A stretch of 5,863 nucleotides of DNA from an archaeon (GTDB taxonomy: Archaea > Asgardarchaeota > Heimdallarchaeia > Hodarchaeales > S146-22). Of this stretch, positions 1 to 5,626 are shown piece by piece. The notes beneath the pieces are model-generated. The model made no database searches. It saw only the letters and a list, made by a program, of their open reading frames with translations, and was not told the DNA's origin. The stretch spans positions 1 to 5,863 of the forward strand of contig JAJRXH010000377.1 in NCBI GenBank assembly GCA_024276395.1, given 5' to 3'. Made by a program: the position numbers and the translations under genes. The stretch's first letter is position 1, and the number at the start of each line of letters is the position of its first letter.

Positions 1-1
1 C

Positions 2-142
2 TTGGCCATCGAAGCTAGCACGCTTATTGCCTTAGAATTTTGTTCGGCCTTGGAAGAATTATGCACGGTATTTTCAAAAGAGATGTTAAAGCAAAAAATC
101 CGTGAAAAACTCAAGGAAGCCTTGGATGAAGTCTTGGTTTGA
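2..142 (+). CDS. 3' end of an unrecognised protein (partial, 46 residues)
   Basis: An open frame runs from the left edge to a TGA at 140-142, giving 46 residues; the start lies outside the window. The tail is mostly helical in character: a mixed hydrophobic stretch (LIALEFCSALEELC) is followed by a lysine/glutamate-rich amphipathic helix (KQKIREKLKEALDEVLV). There is no membrane segment and no motif I can assign. The codons look ordinary for the window and the next gene follows on the same strand after 116 bp. The reading as a real coding end rests on this helical composition and on the lack of a better frame. The function cannot be inferred from this fragment. Confidence 0.55.
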   Translation: MAIEASTLIALEFCSALEELCTVFSKEMLKQKIREKLKEALDEVLV

Positions 143-245
143 ACGTAATGGCCGATTGTTCCTACTAATAGCAACCCGGATTAATGAAAAAAGATGTCAA
201 GCAATTATGATTTCTTTGATCAAAAAAATGATAATAACTCAAGGC

Positions 246-251
246 AGGTGA
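246..251 (+). promoter_or_regulatory. Ribosome binding site deciding the TTG start of the antiporter
   Basis: AGGTGA matches the archaeal anti-SD complement (GGAGGTGA) and sits 7 bases before TTG 259. An in-frame TAA at 235-237 excludes any start further upstream, so this site and the TTG support each other. I see no convincing TATA box in 143-245, so the promoter is unassigned. Confidence 0.7.
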
Positions 252-258
252 ATTTCAA

Positions 259-1611
259 TTGGCGGCGGTATCTTTTACCTTTGTGTTCTTAATTCTCTCA
301 ATATTTTTGATCATGCTTCATGTGTTTCATAAGATGGCAAAAAAACTGAATCAACCACTCGTGTTGTCTGAAATAATACTTGGGTTCTTGCTAGGTCCCA
401 GCTTCTTGGCTTTGATGACGTTAGATGAAAAAAACCCTTTTACTAGCCTTTCACCCGTGATTGATGTAAGTTCGGCAGAATTGAGCATTCTTATTACAGT
501 TTTCTTGTTTTTAGTCCAATTGGCGGAAATTTTCTTGTTATTTGAAGTAGGACTGGAAATTGAATTCGATGCTTTGAAAAAGGCTGGAAAAGGGTCCGTG
601 TTTACGGCCTTGGGAGGAATGATTCTTCCCTTTCTCTCTGGTCTCCTTCTCATTTTCCTCCTCACTGGTTGGTATGAGAGCTTGATTCTTCCATTAGGCT
701 TTTCTGCACTGGATGTAGGCTTGTTTTTCGCAGCAACACTCACTGCCACGAGCATAGGGATCAGTATTCGTACGTTTATGGACTTGGATAAAGTAGATTC
801 TAGTGCAGCTCGAATTATGATAGGGGCTGCGGTCATTGATGATATTCTAGCCTTGTCTCTTCTTACGGTAGTGATTAGCATTCTGGAAGAAGAAGCAGCT
901 GCCGAAACTTCCGCCGTAGAACAGGTATTTGTCATTTTTATCTCAATGGTAGCATTTTTCGTATTGGCCATCGTCCTTGCACAACTTATATTTCCAAAAT
1001 TCATCATGCCATACTTGGAGAGGGAGAAAGAAAAGAATCTTCCTTTAATTTTTGGTTTAGCTTTCTTGTTTTTGATGGCGTGGTTAGCTGAGATGCTGTA
1101 TCTTGCTCCCATCATTGGTGCAGTAGTTGCTGGGATAATTCTTAGGACGAACGAGGATTATGCGAATCGTATCTTAGAACAGATATCACCTCTTGCTCAT
1201 TGGGTGGTGCCCTTGTTCTTTATTTCCGTGGGTCTGAGGGTTAATCTTTGGAAAGTTATCACGGTAGATGTAATCATCATAGCATCATTAGTCATTTTGG
1301 TTGCTGTTTTTTCAAAATTGATTGGTTCTGGTATGATGGCTCGAATCAGTGGTGCAGCTGACATTAAAGATTCTTTCGTCATTGGTGTCAGCATGGCTGC
1401 TCGTGGCGAGGTTGTGCTGGTATTTGCTGCTGTGGCGCTTGATTTAGGGATATTTACAGTGTCTTTATATTCGTCTGTCGTGCTCTTGGTAGTAATAACA
1501 GCTATTTTAGTACCAACAGTGCTCAAGTATAGTTTTAGATTGTTTGATTCCATGAGGGCACGGGAACTGATGGAGAGCACGTCTAGACTGAATAAAAAAA
1601 CAACAGATTGA
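259..1611 (+). CDS. Na+/H+ antiporter, CPA2 / NapA-like cation:proton exchanger
   Basis: A 450-residue polytopic membrane protein of the Na_H_Exchanger (PF00999) family, predicted to exchange Na+ (or K+) for protons across the cytoplasmic membrane. Family landmarks appear in order: LSEIILGFLLGPS (36-48), LFEVGLEIEFDALKKAG (94-110), the unwound-helix motif TATSIGIS (162-169), VIDDILALS with the paired aspartates Asp194-Asp195 (192-200), LAPIIGAVVAGIIL (282-295), FFISVGLRVNL (320-330), FSKLIG with Lys352 (351-356), and AARGEVVLVFA (380-390). The Asp-Asp pair plus the lysine in the late helix is the pattern known from electrogenic exchangers such as NapA and NhaA; KefC-type proteins have a different residue pair. 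The protein ends about 20 residues after the last helix, with no TrkA-N/RCK or USP domain, so it looks like a transport core only. The start is TTG, fixed by an upstream in-frame stop and a good SD. It is probably monocistronic, since a T-rich tract follows. Family assignment is firm; ion and stoichiometry are inferred. Confidence 0.93.
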   Translation: MAAVSFTFVFLILSIFLIMLHVFHKMAKKLNQPLVLSEIILGFLLGPSFLALMTLDEKNPFTSLSPVIDVSSAELSILITVFLFLVQLAEIFLLFEVGLEIEFDALKKAGKGSVFTALGGMILPFLSGLLLIFLLTGWYESLILPLGFSALDVGLFFAATLTATSIGISIRTFMDLDKVDSSAARIMIGAAVIDDILALSLLTVVISILEEEAAAETSAVEQVFVIFISMVAFFVLAIVLAQLIFPKFIMPYLEREKEKNLPLIFGLAFLFLMAWLAEMLYLAPIIGAVVAGIILRTNEDYANRILEQISPLAHWVVPLFFISVGLRVNLWKVITVDVIIIASLVILVAVFSKLIGSGMMARISGAADIKDSFVIGVSMAARGEVVLVFAAVALDLGIFTVSLYSSVVLLVVITAILVPTVLKYSFRLFDSMRARELMESTSRLNKKTTD

Positions 1612-1620
1612 TTGGATTCC

Positions 1621-1660
1621 TTTATTTACCTTTTTTATTTATTATTATTTGTTTTTTATT
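1621..1660 (+). terminator. T-rich archaeal-type terminator after the antiporter
   Basis: The non-template strand is very T-rich here, with six-T runs at 1631-1636 and 1652-1657 and shorter runs between. There is no stable hairpin. Oligo-T tracts of this kind are enough to terminate archaeal RNA polymerase. The tract begins about 10 bases after the antiporter stop and ends at the next promoter. Confidence 0.6.
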
Positions 1661-1667
1661 ATATATG
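1656..1667 (+). promoter_or_regulatory. TATA-like promoter element of the TatD gene
   Basis: TTATTATATATG is the best TATA-like sequence upstream of the GTG start at 1702. A start site about 25 bases downstream of its centre would fall near 1687, giving a very short leader holding the SD-like GGATGGTG (1688-1695), 6 bases before GTG. The spacing is coherent, but the region is AT-rich, so a chance match is possible. Confidence 0.5.
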
Positions 1668-1701
1668 CTGGCCAAATTATTATCAGTGGATGGTGTAGGT
1701 A

Positions 1702-2448
1702 GTGATTGATTCTCATTGTCACGTGTACAATCCTTGGGTAAAAAATCCAGTGCAAGTCATAGAGAGAGCAAAAATAAGCGGAATGGCTGCTGTGATAAAT
1801 TCATCCGATATGCCAGAGGAATTTCCTAGAATCTTACAGTTGAAACAACAATTTCCAGGATTCTTGCATGTAACTTATGGTTTTGGTCCCTCGCGAGTGG
1901 GACAACTTGATTATCGGGAGGCTCTCGTTGATGCTGAAAAATATGTGGATGATTACGTTGCCATTGGTGAAATTGGCCTCGATTATCACTGGATAAAGGA
2001 ATCAGCATTGAGAAAGTTTCAAGCAGTGGTCTTTAAACATTGGTTGAATTTTGCTAAAGAACATGAAAGGCCCGTGGTCATCCATTCAAGAAAAGCTGAA
2101 CGTGATTGCATCGAAATCTTGGCTAAAAATGTGGAGGTGCCAGTGATGCTTCACAGTTTTGCTGGTAATGTAGACCTCGCACGACAAGCCCTGGATCTTG
2201 GATATTTCATTTCAATTCCTACATCTGTTGTTGAAAGAAAAGTTTACCGTCGCATCGTTCGAGCCTTGCCACTCGAAATGTTTATGGTTGAGACGGATTC
2301 GCCCTGGATGTCACCTATGAGGGGACAAAAGAACGAGCCACTTAACGTGAAATACGCTATTGAAGAGATTGCCAAGCTGCAAGAAGTGGAGCCTATTGAG
2401 GTCGAGAGGGTTACTGATAGAAACGCAAGAACGTTTTACCGAATCTGA
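1702..2448 (+). CDS. TatD-family metal-dependent hydrolase (putative DNase)
   Basis: This 248-residue amidohydrolase-superfamily protein (TatD_DNase, PF01026) is a probable cytoplasmic divalent-metal phosphoesterase. Characterised TatD proteins act as 3'-5' exonucleases or DNases, but archaeal members are mostly untested. All expected metal ligands are visible: the HxH pair His5/His7 in MIDSHCHVYNP, Glu90 in AIGEIGLDYHW, His128 in PVVIHSRKAE, His151 in VMLHSFAGN, and Asp199 in MVETDSPWMSP. The C-terminal segment RGQKNEPLNVKYAIEEIA (207-224) is also family-typical. Length is slightly under the usual 250-265 residues, with no domain missing. The start is GTG, giving Met-Ile-Asp-Ser-His, which puts the HxH motif at its usual distance from the N-terminus; an SD-like GGATGGTG precedes it. 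No obvious terminator follows, so transcription may run on into the binding-protein gene. The family is certain; the substrate (DNA, RNA or a small molecule) is not. Confidence 0.92.
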   Translation: MIDSHCHVYNPWVKNPVQVIERAKISGMAAVINSSDMPEEFPRILQLKQQFPGFLHVTYGFGPSRVGQLDYREALVDAEKYVDDYVAIGEIGLDYHWIKESALRKFQAVVFKHWLNFAKEHERPVVIHSRKAERDCIEILAKNVEVPVMLHSFAGNVDLARQALDLGYFISIPTSVVERKVYRRIVRALPLEMFMVETDSPWMSPMRGQKNEPLNVKYAIEEIAKLQEVEPIEVERVTDRNARTFYRI

Positions 2449-2500
2449 TCATCATCGTCACGGAGATGGTGTTTTCATCCACCATTTCAAGCGGCGCTCA

Positions 2501-2511
2501 ACATTTAAAAG
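2501..2511 (+). promoter_or_regulatory. Possible TATA box for the binding-protein gene
   Basis: ACATTTAAAAG contains the TTTAAA core. A start site about 25 bases on (around 2533) would give a leader of about 35 bases before ATG 2568. The 119-base gap between TatD and this gene holds no other promoter-like signal. The match is short and this is a weak call. Confidence 0.3.
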
Positions 2512-2567
2512 TAATGATGTGCTGATCTTTCATGTAATTAAAATGCTGGTAAGAGTGGTTGACGCTG

Positions 2568-3878
2568 ATGATGGTTCATTGGTTTAAAGTGAAAAATGCA
2601 TTATTGATCCTCATTCTTGGTGTCGTGGTAGCAACATCCACGTTAGTGGTGGCATCAATGTCAGATACCTCGGTTTCTGTAAATTCACCATTAAAGACAA
2701 AAAAATACCTAAAATTTGGAATGCAATCAATTCAGCAACAAGATGGAGGGAACATGAGCATTGCGTTCGTCATTAGTGCTTGGCAATATTATTCTAGAGC
2801 CATCATTGACGAGATAAATCAGTCTCTTCAGAAACTGCTGAATTCCTACGACAATGTTAATGTTACCCTAATTATCATCGATGGTGCCACACCACGGGAA
2901 GTGCTCAATAATCTTCTAAAAGAAACAGAATCACTGATTCAGAGAAATGAGTATGATGATGTTATCTTCTTTGTCTCACCATGGGAAGATGGTAGGGTTC
3001 GATTTGTATTATCAAGTTTAAAGGACGCGGGAAAACTTGATGAGAAAATCATTTTTTTTGATGCGATGCGGCCAGAGAATACAGTTCGTTATCTATCCTA
3101 TATTGGATTTGCTGACGAAGAAATTGCTTTTATGGGAGGAGTACTGAGTAGTTTCGTCAGTGAAATTGCATTTTCAGAAGAGATCGATGAAATTGCTTTC
3201 TATACCACGTTACCAGATCTTGGAAACCCTTTACCTGAGCTGGGTAATAGAGTCGAATGGCATGACTTTACCACTGACGTGAGCGTGACGGGTTTCTTCC
3301 AGGGAGTCATTTATTACGAACAACATCTGGATGTCATCTCACTTCCGATTTTTGATGATCTTGACGCCATTGGAGCATCAGATACGATTGACCAAGTTGC
3401 ATCGAGAATGAGTGAGAAAATCTCCTCTGGGAAACTACCCGTGGTGGCATTACGGACTCGCTATAATCTGACAAGTGAGATGGCTTCTCGTCTGACGAAT
3501 GCTTCAGTTGGCCGCTTGATTGTTTTAGATCGAGATGTCCCTTTATCAAATGCTGTGCCTTTCAGTATCATCAAAAATCATACTTTTCTCCTAGAGAAAA
3601 CGGTGGAAAACATCATTAATGGATATTTTCCAAAAATAGTTCGTTATAGTTATTTAGATGGCTCTTATTCAATAAATTACGTGAAGGGAAATCTCCCTAG
3701 TGGGTTAGTCCGAGTCATTGAGACAGTAGCAAGGGATTTTGCAAGTGGATCCTTGATCATTCCAAAATATATCACGACAGCCACCATTCAACCATTATCG
3801 ACCATGTTCGTCATTTTCGCCTTGATCAGCATTCCAGTTGCAGTTATATGGAGACGACGAAGAAAGCAGCATCGATAA
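2568..3878 (+). CDS. Membrane-anchored type-1 periplasmic-binding-fold protein (BMP/sugar-binding-like)
   Basis: A 436-residue secreted or surface protein. Residues 1-10 are short and basic and 11-30 are a hydrophobic signal/anchor helix. Residues 62-400 have the alternating strand-helix look of a type-1 periplasmic-binding fold: SIAFVIS strand (64-70), a long helix, NVTLIIIDGA (98-107), DDVIFFVSP (130-138), KIIFFDA (160-166) and the hinge-like YLSYIGFADEEIAFMGGVL (175-193), then a second lobe. The segment around ENIINGYF (347-354) resembles BMP/PnrA-type proteins. A second helix (411-428) is followed by RRRRKQHR, so the domain is outside with both ends tethered by positive-inside rules. There is no cysteine at all, hence no lipobox. 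Six N-glycosylation sequons start at Asn62, 84, 98, 300, 311 and 337. I prefer ATG 2568 (or 2571) over TTG 2559, because the SD-like GAGTGGTTGA (2553-2562) precedes the ATGs and overlaps the TTG. No permease or ATPase gene is visible. Fold assignment is moderate; the ligand is unknown and the role could be transport or sensing. Confidence 0.78.
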   Translation: MMVHWFKVKNALLILILGVVVATSTLVVASMSDTSVSVNSPLKTKKYLKFGMQSIQQQDGGNMSIAFVISAWQYYSRAIIDEINQSLQKLLNSYDNVNVTLIIIDGATPREVLNNLLKETESLIQRNEYDDVIFFVSPWEDGRVRFVLSSLKDAGKLDEKIIFFDAMRPENTVRYLSYIGFADEEIAFMGGVLSSFVSEIAFSEEIDEIAFYTTLPDLGNPLPELGNRVEWHDFTTDVSVTGFFQGVIYYEQHLDVISLPIFDDLDAIGASDTIDQVASRMSEKISSGKLPVVALRTRYNLTSEMASRLTNASVGRLIVLDRDVPLSNAVPFSIIKNHTFLLEKTVENIINGYFPKIVRYSYLDGSYSINYVKGNLPSGLVRVIETVARDFASGSLIIPKYITTATIQPLSTMFVIFALISIPVAVIWRRRRKQHR

Positions 3879-3943
3879 GAAAAAAAAATGGCTGATATTT
3901 GATGAGTGTTAAATAACCTAATATTTTAATTTTGTTAAAAGAC

Positions 3944-3972
3944 GGGAAAATGTTTCCCATTTTTTTGTTTTT
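3944..3972 (+). terminator. Hairpin plus T-tract terminator after the binding-protein gene
   Basis: GGGAAA (3944-3949) pairs perfectly with TTTCCC (3953-3958) around a 3-base ATG loop. It is followed almost at once by seven Ts (3960-3966), a G and five more Ts (3968-3972). It lies 65 bases after the stop and upstream of the next promoter. The form is that of a bacterial intrinsic terminator; in an archaeon the T-tract alone would probably suffice. Confidence 0.65.
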
Positions 3973-4005
3973 CTTGCTTGCATTATTGCTTGAATGTAGG
4001 GTTGA

Positions 4006-4042
4006 TTTAAAGAACGAGTCATGATGAATGTTGATGGAGGAT
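4006..4042 (+). promoter_or_regulatory. TATA box and Shine-Dalgarno that set the TTG start of the phosphorylase
   Basis: TTTAAA at 4006-4011 predicts a transcription start near 4033. A strong SD, GGAGGAT (4036-4042), follows and is spaced 5 bases from TTG 4048. On this reading the upstream ATGs at 4021 and 4024 lie before the transcript begins and cannot be the start. The SD is convincing; the TATA box is a short match. Confidence 0.6.
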
Positions 4043-4047
4043 TCATC

Positions 4048-4854
4048 TTGGCTGAAGAGGTCTTTGCGGCAGTAATTGGTGGTTCTGGATTTTATGATCT
4101 TCTAAAGGAAACACGAGTTATTGAGATTGATACACCTTTTGGATTGGTGACGTGTCATGTTGGCTCTTACTATGACATTCCAATTGCATTTATCCCTCGA
4201 CATGGGGAGACTCATTCCATTCCGCCGCATCGCATTAATTTTCGGGCCAACATGTGGGCAATATATTCCATGGGAGCAAAATGGATCATTAGTACTAATG
4301 CCGTGGGAGCAGTAGATCCCAACCTGAGGTTAGGATCAATTGTTCTTGTTAATGACTTCCTCGATTTGTGGAGTAGTCCCATTACTTATTTTGATGGAGA
4401 TCCCTCTTTTTCTGTCATTGTTAATGGAAAAGAACTCCGTGGTGTTGTTCACGTGGATATGACCGAACCATATTGCCGTAAGATCCGTAATTACGTTAAA
4501 AAAGCGGCAGACCATCTAGATCTTCCTCTTGATGTTGTTCCAGAGGGAATATATGCGAACACGAAGGGCCCTCGGTTTGAAACACCCGCTGAAATTCGGG
4601 CCTTGAGGATGCTAGGAGCAGATGTCGTGGGGATGACAAGTGCGAGGGAAGCGACGCTTTCACGCGAGTTGGGGCTTTGTTATGCTTCATTAAGCATTGT
4701 TACTAATAAAGCCGCTGGAATGCAAGAAAAAGTGACTGTTAAAGAAGTATTTGAGTTATTTGATTCGGTCATTCCAGATGTGAAAAAGGTAATATTAACT
4801 GCAATTGAAAATCTTAAGAAAAACGATGAAAAACCCTGTCAATTGTATTATTGA
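4048..4854 (+). CDS. MTAP/PNP-family purine nucleoside phosphorylase, probably S-methyl-5'-thioinosine phosphorylase
   Basis: This 268-residue cytoplasmic enzyme (PNP_UDP_1 family) splits a purine nucleoside with phosphate into free base and ribose-1-phosphate. Motifs: phosphate loop GGSG (11-14), PRHGETHSIPPHRINFRAN (50-68), STNAVGAV (82-89), HVDMTEPYC (135-143), KGPRFETPAEIR (173-184), GADVVGMTS (190-198) with ribose/phosphate contacts Met196 and Thr197, and IVTNKAAG (217-224). Base contacts are Glu178 and Asn220, matching Glu201/Asn243 of human PNP (6-oxopurines) and not Ser178/Asp220 of human MTAP (adenine). Val231 and Val234 align with the MTAP valines that line the methylthio pocket, where PNP has His257. 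Together this favours S-methyl-5'-thioinosine, with inosine/guanosine as the alternative. Such an enzyme would work after an MTA deaminase in methylthioadenosine salvage. TTG 4048 is chosen over ATG 4021 (277 residues) because of the SD at 4036-4042 and because homologues begin only a few residues before the GGSG strand. Family is firm; specificity is inferred from residues. Confidence 0.9.
   Translation: MAEEVFAAVIGGSGFYDLLKETRVIEIDTPFGLVTCHVGSYYDIPIAFIPRHGETHSIPPHRINFRANMWAIYSMGAKWIISTNAVGAVDPNLRLGSIVLVNDFLDLWSSPITYFDGDPSFSVIVNGKELRGVVHVDMTEPYCRKIRNYVKKAADHLDLPLDVVPEGIYANTKGPRFETPAEIRALRMLGADVVGMTSAREATLSRELGLCYASLSIVTNKAAGMQEKVTVKEVFELFDSVIPDVKKVILTAIENLKKNDEKPCQLYY
4809..4835 (-). terminator. 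Possible T-tract terminator for the minus-strand endonuclease V operon
   Basis: Read on the minus strand, this stretch gives two five-T runs (complement of A-runs 4819-4823 and 4829-4833) about 65-80 bases after the endonuclease V stop, within the 3' coding end of the phosphorylase. There is no hairpin. It could equally be ordinary lysine codons of the phosphorylase tail. Confidence 0.25.
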
Positions 4855-4897
4855 GTGGTTGAGCACTGTCCTCCATGGGTCATCGTTGCTGTTGTGA

Positions 4898-5626
4898 TCA
4901 TTTTGTCTTTTTTGTTTCTTGCCGTGCTAATTGGTCTGCCAGTCGTACAGGTTCTGGTATTCGGTATCGTAAAGTTCCAATAGTTAGTTTTACGGCAGAA
5001 TCGAGGCTTATTGAGTATCCCACGGATACATAGATGGGTTTTAGGCATTTATCGGAGATATGGTCAATTTTTTGTACTTTCCACCCAGCTATTTTTCCAT
5101 TTAATTCCATCGCAGTGATCTTGGCAATGTTCCCGTTGATTCGGATTGTTTTTTTGCTTTCTGGAATCTCATTACCAACAAGGTAGCTTTTAGTGATTCC
5201 GATGGTTGGGAGGTCGAGATACTTACCAACATGACATGCCAAGCCGAATTTTCGTGGATGAAGCTCTCCAGCTCCGTCGATGATTGCTACAACTGGTAAG
5301 TTGTTGGTCTTGTTCTGGGATGTGTTCGATAACATCTTTGCGATGAGTGAGATCATTGCACTTCCTTCTCTTTCTGCTAAGTATCCGGTTCTATATGGTC
5401 TAGTAATGGTAACGGTGTTGGCATTCCTTCCAAAGATATCAAGAGAAGGATAAATCATCATTACTCCGGCAACGAAACCTCTCGTGGGTATCTCTTGGCT
5501 CTTAGTTGCAACATCACAGCCAATGAGAAGGCATTTGCTCTTGTCGGAGAATGCTTGTTTAGCTGACAATTTTGATCTTGAACTGGGGTCTGGATGGGCC
5601 TTATCATCACAGTAATGGATCTTCAT
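4898..5626 (-). CDS. nfi: Endonuclease V (deoxyinosine/inosine 3' endonuclease)
   Basis: This 242-residue nuclease (Endonuclease_5, PF04493) cuts the second phosphodiester bond 3' of deoxyinosine in DNA, or of inosine in RNA as the human enzyme does. Metal ligands are in place: Asp38 in LLIGCDVA, Glu87 in the wedge region RPYRTGYLAEREG (76-88), and Asp117 in VVAIIDGAGELHPRKFG (112-128). His123 and Lys146 (GITKSYLVG) are also kept. The wedge reads PYRT, where E. coli has PYIP and human PYVS. The C-terminal block VSVGYSISLDSAVKLT (200-215) and YRIPEPVRLAD (221-231) is family-typical, but Tyr204 replaces the His of the usual G-H motif. FGLACH (127-132) and RIPEPVR are closer to the human wording than to E. 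coli. The ATG lies within the upstream gene's end (20 bp overlap); AGAGGAA just before it is a closely spaced SD, so translation is probably coupled. It converges on the phosphorylase with 43 bases between the stops. Very confident of family; DNA versus RNA preference is open. Confidence 0.94.
   Translation of the reverse strand: MKIHYCDDKAHPDPSSRSKLSAKQAFSDKSKCLLIGCDVATKSQEIPTRGFVAGVMMIYPSLDIFGRNANTVTITRPYRTGYLAEREGSAMISLIAKMLSNTSQNKTNNLPVVAIIDGAGELHPRKFGLACHVGKYLDLPTIGITKSYLVGNEIPESKKTIRINGNIAKITAMELNGKIAGWKVQKIDHISDKCLKPIYVSVGYSISLDSAVKLTIGTLRYRIPEPVRLADQLARQETKKTK
4901..4919 (+). terminator. T-rich tract terminating the phosphorylase transcript
   Basis: TTTTGTC followed by six Ts (4908-4913), G and TTTCTT lies 46 bases after the phosphorylase stop. 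On the other strand it encodes the lysine-rich C-terminal tail of endonuclease V, so it serves as coding sequence and as a probable terminator. There is no hairpin. Confidence 0.45.

Noticed and set aside
351..1115. Long minus-strand open frame (254 codons) opposite the antiporter
   Set aside because: Low-complexity Ser/Lys/Ile/Asn-rich translation with no motif. It lies wholly opposite a certain gene and mirrors the hydrophobic codons of that gene.
1197..1580. Second minus-strand open frame opposite the antiporter (127 codons)
   Set aside because: Same character: Thr/Ser/Ile-rich, no domain, fully opposite conserved transport motifs.
2466..2485. Possible hairpin ATGGTG/CACCAT after the TatD gene
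   Set aside because: Only a 6-bp stem with an 8-base loop and no following T-run, so it is not convincing as a terminator or regulatory element.
2559..2567. TTG 2559 as the start of the binding-protein gene
   Set aside because: The only SD-like sequence (2553-2562) overlaps it; ATG 2568 or 2571 has better spacing and gives a normal signal-anchor N-terminus.
2360..2587. Plus-strand open frame of 75 codons between TatD and the binding protein
   Set aside because: It overlaps the TatD end and the binding-protein start in another frame, has no SD, and its translation shows no recognisable pattern.
4021..4047. ATG-ATG as the start of the phosphorylase
   Set aside because: No SD at the right spacing, probably upstream of the transcription start, and it would extend the protein beyond the usual N-terminus; TTG 4048 has a strong SD.
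4950..4975. Asp in RLAD of endonuclease V read as loss of the catalytic His214 of the Thermotoga enzyme
   Set aside because: E. coli and human enzymes, as I recall them, also have Asp at this place (RWAD, RQAD), so it is normal variation; the unusual change is Tyr204.
4848..5048. Minus-strand open frame of 66 codons at the end of endonuclease V
   Set aside because: Out of frame with the well-supported endonuclease V coding sequence, with no motif or start signal.
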